A program made the translations under genes and the position numbers. The notes beneath the pieces were generated by a model. The model worked only from the letters and a program-made list of their open reading frames with translations, did not search any database and had not been told where the DNA came from. DNA of 12,545 nucleotides from Legionellales bacterium UBA5158 (lineage in GTDB: Bacteria; Pseudomonadota; Gammaproteobacteria; DSM-16500), in the NCBI GenBank assembly GCA_002413665.1, contig DHXK01000055.1, positions 9,350 to 21,894 on the forward strand, given 5' to 3'. This document shows, one piece after another, positions 6,780 through 12,545 of the stretch. Every line of letters starts with the position of its first letter. The first letter of the stretch is position 1.

Positions 6780-7832
6780 ATGGAAAAAAATCAGTTACTT
6801 GTTATTATTGGCTTAGCACTTGCAAGTGCCTTGCTTTATTTGTTATCGCCGATTCTCACCCCTTTTTTGGTGGGTATTTTGTTAGCTTATTTATCGGATC
6901 CTCTTGTGAAAAAACTCATGAAAATGGGTTTATCGCGTACGATTGGCGTCTGCATTGTTTTTTTATTCTTATTTATTATTGTTTTCTTGCTGGCTCTGTT
7001 GTTGATTCCACTCATTGAAGTGCAAGTCCAAACTTTAGTAAATATGATTCCAACAGTAGTAGAATGGCTGCAAGATTCCATTATTCCTGTGATGAAGGAG
7101 TATTTTGGTTTTAATGAAGCTTTAATCAATGTCGCTAGTTTAAAAGCTATTTTAGCCGGTAATTGGGCTAAGGCGGGCAGCACCGCAGACTGGCTGGTGA
7201 CAACAGCTCTGCATTCTGGCCTGACAATATTAGAGTGGGCATTCAATTTAATTTTGATTCCTGTAGTGACATTTTATTTGCTCTGCGACTGGACTAAATT
7301 TGTGAAAGGTATACAGAATTTATTGCCACGAAACATTGAGCCTACTGCGATGAAATTATTATCTGAATGTGATGAAGTCCTGAGTGCTTTTTTTCGCGGT
7401 CAATTGCTTGTTATGTTAGCCTTAAGTGTAATGTATTCGATAAGCTTAACGTTAATAGGTTTACAAATAAGCCTCATCATTGGAATTATAGCGGGTCTTG
7501 CGAGTATAGTGCCGTATCTGGGATTCATAGTAGGTGTGTCAATAGCGACAGTTGCCGCTTTAATACAATTCCACAGTTTTTCTTCAGTGTTATTGGTTTG
7601 GGCGATATTTGTTATTATTCATGCTATAGAAAATATGTTTTTAACCCCTACTTTAGTAGGCACTAAAATAGGCTTACATCCTGTTGCAGTTATTTTTGCA
7701 ATTTTAGCAGGTGGGTGCTTGTTTGGATTTTTTGGTGTTCTAGTAGCATTGCCAGTAGCAGCAGTTATCATGGTATTTTTACGTCATCTACATCGTAAGT
7801 ACCGTAAGAGTGAGTTGTATAAATCCGAATAA
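6780..7832 (+). CDS. perM: AI-2E family transporter / PerM-like permease
   Basis: This is an inner-membrane protein of the PF01594 family, whose members export small molecules or act in Na+/H+ antiport; the substrate here is unknown. From ATG 6780 it has 350 residues. A GTG at 6753 in the same frame would overlap the upstream gene, but AAAGG 8 nt before ATG 6780 supports the shorter form. Two N-terminal hydrophobic hairpins (about 5-45 and 55-85) are followed by a soluble loop at about 85-150. A C-terminal membrane block then carries family motifs: PVVTFYLLCDW, RGQLLVMLALSVMY, GLASIVPYLG, and LTPTLVGTKIGLHPVAVIFA followed by a GCLFGFFGVLVALPVAA-type glycine-rich helix. Seven or eight membrane helices are likely. 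Co-directional with hda, 13 nt apart. Confidence 0.9.
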   Translation: MEKNQLLVIIGLALASALLYLLSPILTPFLVGILLAYLSDPLVKKLMKMGLSRTIGVCIVFLFLFIIVFLLALLLIPLIEVQVQTLVNMIPTVVEWLQDSIIPVMKEYFGFNEALINVASLKAILAGNWAKAGSTADWLVTTALHSGLTILEWAFNLILIPVVTFYLLCDWTKFVKGIQNLLPRNIEPTAMKLLSECDEVLSAFFRGQLLVMLALSVMYSISLTLIGLQISLIIGIIAGLASIVPYLGFIVGVSIATVAALIQFHSFSSVLLVWAIFVIIHAIENMFLTPTLVGTKIGLHPVAVIFAILAGGCLFGFFGVLVALPVAAVIMVFLRHLHRKYRKSELYKSE

Positions 7833-7845
7833 ATATGGACTGCAA

Positions 7846-8538
7846 ATGATTAATCAGTTAACACTGGGTGTGGGATTAAAAGATGAAGCGACATTTGCGA
7901 ATTACTACCCAGGTAAAAATGGCACGCTTATTCAAGAATTAAAAAAAGCCGCAGAAGGTGTGGGAGAGCGGGTTATTTATTTTTGTGGTTCAGGGGGGCA
8001 GGGATGTACCCATTTGCTGCAAGCCTCTTGTCATGAAGCTAATCGCAATAGATTAACCGCAGTGTACATCCCCTTAGGGAGTTTAATCGAATATTCCCCT
8101 GCTATTTTTGACGGTCTAGAGTCACTGATGCTAGTGTGTGTGGATGACTTGCATTTGATCGCTAATAGACCCGCATGGGAAGAAGCTTTTTTTCATGTGT
8201 ATAATCGCATACACGATGCAGGTGGTCGCTTAATAGTGACTGCTAATGTGATGCCTAAATCATTAGGCGTAGCCCTTCCTGATGTGGTTTCGAGGTTATC
8301 ATCAGGTATTGTTTATCAACTACAAGCTTTAACAGATCAAGAAAAGCTTTCAGTTTTAATCATGCGTGCAGATCGTAGAGGAATGACATTATCCGAGGAG
8401 GTGGGTAAGTTTATTTTAAACCATTGCCCTCGCCATATGTCTACGCTCTTTGCCGCACTAGAAGCACTAGATAAGGCTTCTCTTGCTGCGCAACGCAAGT
8501 TGACTATACCCTTTGTGAAATCTGTTTTAGAAATTTAA
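7846..8538 (+). CDS. hda: DnaA regulatory inactivator Hda
   Basis: Hda binds the DNA-loaded beta clamp and stimulates ATP hydrolysis by DnaA, preventing over-initiation. From ATG 7846 it has 230 residues (E. coli about 233). A GTG at 7810 would add 12 residues and overlap perM; the ATG fits the family start better, although only a weak GGA precedes it. The clamp-binding motif is QLTL at 4-7. DETFANYYPG-like sequence at 13-23, Walker B VCVDD at 97-101, box VII arginine finger R150 (LPDVVSRL), sensor II region with R196, and the near-identical C-terminus AQRKLTIPFVK at 215-225 all match Hda. The Walker A region is GSGGQGCT at 48-55: the basic residue (R or K) is replaced by C54. It precedes eno by 15 nt. 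Confidence 0.93.
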   Translation: MINQLTLGVGLKDEATFANYYPGKNGTLIQELKKAAEGVGERVIYFCGSGGQGCTHLLQASCHEANRNRLTAVYIPLGSLIEYSPAIFDGLESLMLVCVDDLHLIANRPAWEEAFFHVYNRIHDAGGRLIVTANVMPKSLGVALPDVVSRLSSGIVYQLQALTDQEKLSVLIMRADRRGMTLSEEVGKFILNHCPRHMSTLFAALEALDKASLAAQRKLTIPFVKSVLEI

Positions 8539-8553
8539 AAAAAAGGAATTCGC

Positions 8554-9858
8554 ATGTCTGTCATAAAAGAAATTAGAGCATTAGAAATTTTAGATTCCCG
8601 TGGTAATCCAACAGTTGAAGCAGAAGTTATTTTAGAAAATGGAAAAAAAGGTCGTGCGGCGGTTCCCTCAGGTGCCTCAACGGGTTCACGTGAAGCGATG
8701 GAATTGCGCGATCAAGTTGCAAATCGTTATCAAGGCAAAGGTGTTTTACACGCAGTGAATGCCATTAACGGAGAAATTGCTAGTGCTCTAAAAGGAAAAG
8801 AAGTTAATCAGCAAAAAGAAATTGATGCAATTTTAATTAATTTAGATGGCACAAAAAATAAAGAACGTTTAGGTGCAAATGCATTATTAGCCGTTTCATT
8901 AGCAGTGGCTAAAGCTGCTGCAAATGATAGCAATCAAGATTTGTATCAGTATCTTGGTGGTAAAGGTCCCTTCACTTTACCTGTGCCCATGATGAATATT
9001 ATTAATGGTGGTGCACACGCAGATAACAATATTGATATCCAAGAATTCATGATTATACCCGTAGGCGCGCCTACGTTTAAAGAAGCGTTGCGTTATGGTG
9101 TTGAAGTGTTTCATCACTTAAAACAAGTATTAAAAGACCAAGGCTTAAATACTAGCGTAGGGGATGAGGGTGGTTTTGCACCGAATTTAGCGAGTCACGA
9201 AGCCGCTTTAGATTGTATTTTAAAAGCTATTACGCTAGCAGGATTTCAACCGGGTAAAGATATTTTTTTAGGGTTAGATGTGGCGAGTACAGAATTCTAT
9301 CGTCACGGAAAATATTATCTAAGTGCTGAGGATCAAATTTTTTCAGCAGAAGAATTTGTGGATTATCTTGAAAGATTAGTCTCACGTTATCCTATTATCA
9401 GCATTGAAGATGGTATGGCTGAAAATGATTGGCATGGTTGGAGATTACTGACAGATCGTTTAGGTAAAATTGTTCAGTTAGTGGGTGATGATTTATTTGT
9501 AACAAATACAGAAATATTACAAGAAGGGATAGATAAAAAAATCGCTAATGCTATTTTAATTAAACCTAATCAAATTGGCACGCTTACCGAAACATTAGCC
9601 GCTATCGCGATGGCAAAGAAAGCACATTATAACACTATCATCTCTCATCGATCTGGCGAAACGGAAGATACAACGATTGCAGATTTAGCGGTGGGAACGA
9701 ATGCGGGTCAAATCAAAACAGGATCGTTATGTCGATCGGATCGAGTCGCTAAATATAATCAATTGTTAAGGATAGCGGTGACATTAGGTGACAATGCGCG
9801 TTATGCTGGTAATACAGTGTTTTCACAATTCACAAGCTATGCTTTAGCTGAGATTTGA
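8554..9858 (+). CDS. eno: Enolase (phosphopyruvate hydratase)
   Basis: Enolase converts 2-phosphoglycerate to phosphoenolpyruvate in glycolysis and gluconeogenesis; in many proteobacteria it also joins the RNA degradosome. It has 434 residues, a full-length protein. Motifs include SRGNPTVEAE at 15-24, SGASTGSREA at 39-48, the catalytic glutamate E205 in GDEGG, Mg ligands D242, E285 and D312, catalytic lysine K337 in ILIKPNQIGT, and SHRSGETEDT at 364-373 with H365, R366 and S367. K388 lies in the final signature GQIKTGSLCRSDR. AAAAGGAATTCGC upstream of the ATG is a good ribosome site. It lies between hda and ftsB with gaps of 15 and 4 nt, so it is probably co-transcribed with them; no separate promoter is evident in the 15-nt gap. 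Confidence 0.98.
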   Translation: MSVIKEIRALEILDSRGNPTVEAEVILENGKKGRAAVPSGASTGSREAMELRDQVANRYQGKGVLHAVNAINGEIASALKGKEVNQQKEIDAILINLDGTKNKERLGANALLAVSLAVAKAAANDSNQDLYQYLGGKGPFTLPVPMMNIINGGAHADNNIDIQEFMIIPVGAPTFKEALRYGVEVFHHLKQVLKDQGLNTSVGDEGGFAPNLASHEAALDCILKAITLAGFQPGKDIFLGLDVASTEFYRHGKYYLSAEDQIFSAEEFVDYLERLVSRYPIISIEDGMAENDWHGWRLLTDRLGKIVQLVGDDLFVTNTEILQEGIDKKIANAILIKPNQIGTLTETLAAIAMAKKAHYNTIISHRSGETEDTTIADLAVGTNAGQIKTGSLCRSDRVAKYNQLLRIAVTLGDNARYAGNTVFSQFTSYALAEI

Positions 9859-9862
9859 ACAG

Positions 9863-10153
9863 ATGCTATTTGCGCGCATTAAAATACTTCCCATCATTTT
9901 AATTTTAGCACTGGGTTTTATTCAATACCATTTATGGTTTGAGCCCAGTGGAATTATCGATATGCTGCGTGCTAAAAAACAGTTAGCATTACAGTTAAAG
10001 AATAATGAAAAATTAAAACAACGTAATAATAAATTAATCCGTCAAGTGCAATATTTACAAACTCATAATGAAGCTGTTGAATCTAGAGCTCGCGGTGAAT
10101 TTGGCATGATTAAAAAGGACGAAACGTTTTATCAGATTTTAAAAACTGATTGA
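9863..10153 (+). CDS. ftsB: Cell division protein FtsB
   Basis: FtsB is a small single-pass inner-membrane protein that forms the FtsQLB complex and helps activate septal peptidoglycan synthesis. It has 96 residues. The cytoplasmic start is short (MLFARIK), one membrane helix covers about 8-24 (LPIILILALGFIQYHLW), and a coiled coil with regular hydrophobic and N/K/Q residues runs from about 34 to 72. The segment EAVESRARGEFGMIKKDETFYQI at about 71-93 contains the family signature for the C-terminal part. It begins 4 nt after eno; eno-ftsB adjacency is common in gammaproteobacteria and supports the call. The ribosome site is weak, suggesting coupling to eno translation. Confidence 0.93.
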   Translation: MLFARIKILPIILILALGFIQYHLWFEPSGIIDMLRAKKQLALQLKNNEKLKQRNNKLIRQVQYLQTHNEAVESRARGEFGMIKKDETFYQILKTD

Positions 10154-10228
10154 AGTCAGTAAACTTATTTTGTGCTGCTCTTAAGAGTAGTGATAAAAAC
10201 CCGAGTAAATAAGCAAAAAAGGTAACTT
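10154..10228 (+). promoter_or_regulatory. ftsB-surE gap: weak hairpin and possible weak promoter
   Basis: This 75-nt gap is the longest in the plus-strand run. ACTGA/TCAGT (10145-10149 and 10156-10160) form a 5-bp hairpin over the ftsB stop codon, followed by T-rich sequence, a weak attenuator at best. TTGTGC (10170-10175) and GATAAA (10192-10197), 16 bp apart, are a low-quality promoter for surE. The perfect palindrome CTCTTAAGAG (10178-10187) lies in the spacer. All of this is visual and tentative. Confidence 0.25.
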
Positions 10229-10984
10229 ATGAAAATATTATTAAGTAATGATGACGGCTTTCTCGCACCCGGATTAAGTATGTTAGCAAAGGTATTAAAA
10301 GAAATTGCTGAGATCACAGTGGTTGCACCTGATCGTAATCGTAGTGGTGCTAGTAACTCCTTAACATTAGATAATCCTTTGCGAGTAATGACTGCAGAAA
10401 ATGGATTTTTTGCTGTGAATGGTACGCCAACTGACTGTGTGCATTTAGCGGTGACAGGGCTGCTCACTGAAATGCCTGATATGGTTGTCTCTGGTATTAA
10501 TGAAGGATCTAATCTAAGCGACGATGTATTATATTCAGGAACCGTTGCTGCTGCCACTGAAGGACGTTTTTTAGGTTTGCCTTCTATTGCAATTTCTCTA
10601 GCAGGGCCTAAATGTCAGCACTATGATACGGCAGCCCACGTTGCAAAACTATTGGTGCAACGTTTAATGAAGGATAGGCCACCCTCTGACACCATATTGA
10701 ATGTAAACGTTCCTGATTTACCTCTTTCACAAATTCGTGGATTCCAAGTCACCCGTCTGGGTACGCGTCATATAGCAGAACCTACTATCAAAGCAGCAGA
10801 TCCACGTGGCAGAAAAATCTATTGGGTGGGCATGCCAGGGCCAGAGCAAGATGCGGGCCCTGGTACGGATTTTCATGCGGTTAGTTCAGGATTTGTTTCT
10901 ATTACTCCTTTGCATTTGGACTTAACGCATTATAAAGTTTTCGAACAATTGGCTGGATGGGTTAATCAGCTGGAATTAGCATAA
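10229..10984 (+). CDS. surE: 5'/3'-nucleotidase SurE
   Basis: SurE is a cytoplasmic metal-dependent phosphatase acting on nucleoside monophosphates and linked to stationary-phase survival. It has 251 residues (E. coli 253). The N-terminus MKILLSNDDG contains the metal ligands D8 and D9. S39 in DRNRSGAS at 35-42 and N91 in SGINEGSN at 88-95 complete the metal and phosphate site. LYSGTVAAATEG at 101-112 is another strongly conserved block. A GG within an A-rich stretch (AAAAAAGG) lies 7 nt before the ATG. It is followed after 1 nt by a TTG, or after 7 nt by the likely ATG, of nlpD. In many gammaproteobacteria pcm lies between surE and nlpD; it is missing here. Confidence 0.97.
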   Translation: MKILLSNDDGFLAPGLSMLAKVLKEIAEITVVAPDRNRSGASNSLTLDNPLRVMTAENGFFAVNGTPTDCVHLAVTGLLTEMPDMVVSGINEGSNLSDDVLYSGTVAAATEGRFLGLPSIAISLAGPKCQHYDTAAHVAKLLVQRLMKDRPPSDTILNVNVPDLPLSQIRGFQVTRLGTRHIAEPTIKAADPRGRKIYWVGMPGPEQDAGPGTDFHAVSSGFVSITPLHLDLTHYKVFEQLAGWVNQLELA

Positions 10985-10991
10985 TTTGTTT

Positions 10992-11744
10992 ATGATACGC
11001 ATTGTCGTTTTGATTTTAGCGATGAGTCTTCTGTTGGGATGCTCAGACAGCAGGCGTACTTATGCGCCTGTTACCAGTGCTGTATTTGAAAAAATGCCCC
11101 GCAGTGGCTTGCACCGCGTAGTCAAAGGTGAAACGATTTATTCCATAGCCTGGCGCTATGGTTTGGACTATCGAGATGTATCTAGACGCAATAATATTAG
11201 CCCTCCCTATACGGTAAAAGTGGGAGATTTAATTTATCTACACGGCCCTTCACGACATAATCTTCTGCTGAATTCTATTGCTCAGGCTCGCAGCAATGCA
11301 AACTTGAACTCCAAAGTAGTCTATAAGCTATCAAAATCCACCCCTATGGCTGAGCATGAGCCTAATCAATTTATCCATTATTGGCGGTGGCCAGCACGAG
11401 GTCGGATGATAGGAGCGTTTTCTGATTATAATAAAGGGATCAACATTGTAGGAAAATTGGGCGATCCAATTTATTCTGCAGCTGCAGGGAGGGTCGTTTA
11501 CTCAGGGTCTGGATTACGAAGTTATGGTAATTTAATAATCATAAAGCATAATAGCGACTTTTTAACAGCCTATGCGCACGCCAGCAAGGTGTACGTTAGA
11601 GAAGGAGACTGGGTGAAAATAGGACAGAAAGTTGCAGATATGGGTAGTTCTGGTTCTAGGCGAGTAATGTTACATTTTGAACTACGCAGAGATGGTCAGC
11701 CTGTGAATCCTTTGGTGTATTTATCCAACCAGCTGTATAATTAA
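10992..11744 (+). CDS. nlpD: NlpD-like lipoprotein, LysM plus degenerate LytM/M23 domain
   Basis: NlpD is an outer-membrane lipoprotein that activates an amidase (AmiC in E. coli) to split septal peptidoglycan. From ATG 10992 it has 250 residues; a TTG at 10986 is an alternative. Neither has a strong ribosome site, so coupling to surE is likely. The lipobox LLLGC gives the lipidated Cys17. LysM covers about 41-83 (HRVVKGETIYSIAWRYG). The LytM domain covers about 138-244. Zinc ligands of active M23 peptidases are lost: the first histidine position is N (YNKGIN), the aspartate is also N, and the HxH becomes MLH, while AYAH is kept. This fits an activator rather than an enzyme. It is shorter than E. 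coli NlpD (379), mainly in the linker between domains. Position before rpoS supports the name. Confidence 0.93.
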   Translation: MIRIVVLILAMSLLLGCSDSRRTYAPVTSAVFEKMPRSGLHRVVKGETIYSIAWRYGLDYRDVSRRNNISPPYTVKVGDLIYLHGPSRHNLLLNSIAQARSNANLNSKVVYKLSKSTPMAEHEPNQFIHYWRWPARGRMIGAFSDYNKGINIVGKLGDPIYSAAAGRVVYSGSGLRSYGNLIIIKHNSDFLTAYAHASKVYVREGDWVKIGQKVADMGSSGSRRVMLHFELRRDGQPVNPLVYLSNQLYN

Positions 11745-11807
11745 GAGTAGAGCCTAAACAACAGACCCTCTCATTTTCTAAAATGAGCTGGGGCAAGGGG
11801 TTCCTGT
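11745..11807 (+). promoter_or_regulatory. rpoS leader with hairpin just before the ribosome site
   Basis: CTCATTT (11770-11776) and AAATGAG (11781-11787) form a perfect 7-bp stem with a TCTA loop. CCC at 11766-11768 can extend it by pairing with GGG in 11790-11793 across a small internal loop. A second purine stretch, AAGGGG (11795-11800), lies 7 nt before the ATG and is the likely Shine-Dalgarno. No T-run follows, so it does not look like a terminator. Confidence 0.5.
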
Positions 11808-12545
11808 ATGCCAAGGAAAAGTAAACCTAAAAATACCAAAGCAGACACAGTGACAGACGACTTAAACGTCCAGGATGATCTGTCTGAGCTAGCTAAAATC
11901 GCTGAAACTGAAGACTTGGTAGCAGATGCTGCTGCAGAAGTTCAACCAGTCAGCAAAGTGACTGCTGCTGTCTCCAGAAAAGCGGGTGACCCCACACAAA
12001 TGTATTTGGGGGAAATCGGTTACTCACCCTTACTCACCGCTGAAGAAGAAGTATATTATTCCCGCCTCGTGCAAAAAGGTGATAAAGCAGCACGCACTAA
12101 AATGGTAGAAAGTAATTTGCGTTTAGTGGTTAAAATTGCCCGCCATTATTATAATCGTGGCTTAGAATTTTTAGATCTTATTGAAGAAGGGAACTTGGGA
12201 TTATTGCGAGCCGTTGAAAAATTTGATCCTGAGCGTGGTTTTCGTTTTTCAACTTATGCCACTTGGTGGATCAGACAAACCATAGAGCGAGCTATCATGA
12301 ATCAAACTCGCACTATTCGATTACCTATTCATGTTCTTCGTGAATTAAATAGTTATTTATCTGCTGCTCGCGAAATAATGAAAACAAAAAATCATGAAGC
12401 GACTTATCAAGAGATCGCCGATGTCATGCATAAACCTGTCTCTGATATACAAGAGATGATGGAATTGAATGAGCATATGATCTCACTGGATTCCGTGATT
12501 GGGGGTGAGGATGGTAATGGAAGGCCATTACTAGAAGCAGTCCCT
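11808..12545 (+). CDS. rpoS: RNA polymerase sigma factor RpoS (partial, 3' end outside window)
   Basis: RpoS is the stationary-phase and general-stress sigma factor. The frame from ATG 11808 is open for 246 codons to the right edge, about three quarters of the usual 330 residues. The first 55 residues are hydrophilic and acidic. Region 1.2 begins near 60 (DPTQMYLGEIG). Region 2 holds NLRLVVKIARHYYNRGLEFLDLIEEGNLGL at about 103-132 and the -10 recognition block FRFSTYATWWIRQTIERA at 145-162. Region 3 follows with TIRLPIHVLRELNSY at 169-183. The -10 and core-binding residues look intact. At the position of E. coli K173, the RssB contact, this protein has R178. Identification as RpoS rather than RpoD or RpoH rests on these motifs, the absence of a long region 1.1, and the surE-nlpD-rpoS order. 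Confidence 0.96.
   Translation, partial: MPRKSKPKNTKADTVTDDLNVQDDLSELAKIAETEDLVADAAAEVQPVSKVTAAVSRKAGDPTQMYLGEIGYSPLLTAEEEVYYSRLVQKGDKAARTKMVESNLRLVVKIARHYYNRGLEFLDLIEEGNLGLLRAVEKFDPERGFRFSTYATWWIRQTIERAIMNQTRTIRLPIHVLRELNSYLSAAREIMKTKNHEATYQEIADVMHKPVSDIQEMMELNEHMISLDSVIGGEDGNGRPLLEAVP

Noticed and set aside
6887..7246. 119-residue minus-strand open frame inside perM
   Set aside because: It is antisense to a well-supported membrane protein gene. Its basic, serine- and threonine-rich product is what antisense of hydrophobic codons gives.
10165..10557. 130-residue minus-strand open frame over surE
   Set aside because: It is antisense to conserved SurE catalytic motifs and has no independent support.
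11770..11787. Hairpin after nlpD as a transcription terminator
   Set aside because: The stem is followed by CTGGGGCAAGGGG rather than a T-run; a leader structure is more plausible.

Overview
The window is ordinary chromosome from an AT-rich gammaproteobacterium. The gene set and the protein sequences (MetG, ApbC/Mrp, a 188-residue Dcd, IhfB, PerM, Hda, Eno, FtsB, SurE, NlpD, RpoS) fit the order Legionellales. The compact eno-ftsB-surE-nlpD-rpoS order, lacking ispD, ispF, truD and pcm, points more to a Coxiella-like lineage than to Pseudomonas or the enterics. This placement is inference from gene order and protein resemblance, not from a search.

Layout. Positions 1-604 (minus) hold the N-terminal part of an NAD-binding RCK/TrkA-N protein, probably a potassium channel, cut by the window edge. 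Positions 816-2852 (minus) hold metG with a hairpin terminator after it. A short divergent promoter region (2853-2985) separates metG from a plus-strand run: an unrecognised 159-residue protein, apbC/mrp (ATGA overlap) and dcd. A hairpin at 5142-5168 lies between dcd and the convergent ihfB (5182-5514, minus).

From 5704 to the right edge all genes are on the plus strand with small gaps: a DUF2066 secreted protein, perM, hda, eno, ftsB, surE, nlpD and the first 246 codons of rpoS. Gaps are 4-75 nt; the largest are before surE (75 nt) and before rpoS (63 nt), where separate transcriptional or translational control is most plausible.

Functional themes: translation (metG), Fe-S delivery (apbC), dUTP/dTTP supply (dcd), nucleoid architecture (ihfB), replication control (hda), glycolysis and RNA turnover (eno), cell division and septal peptidoglycan splitting (ftsB, nlpD), nucleotide phosphatase (surE), and stationary-phase sigma factor (rpoS). 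I found no tRNA, rRNA, CRISPR, insertion sequence, prophage, toxin-antitoxin or defence genes. I do not see a new multi-gene system. The points most worth a second look are the 159-residue protein with a faint FlhD-like/helix-turn-helix segment, the missing Walker A basic residue in Hda, the long Shine-Dalgarno spacer of ihfB, and the overlapping divergent promoters at metG.
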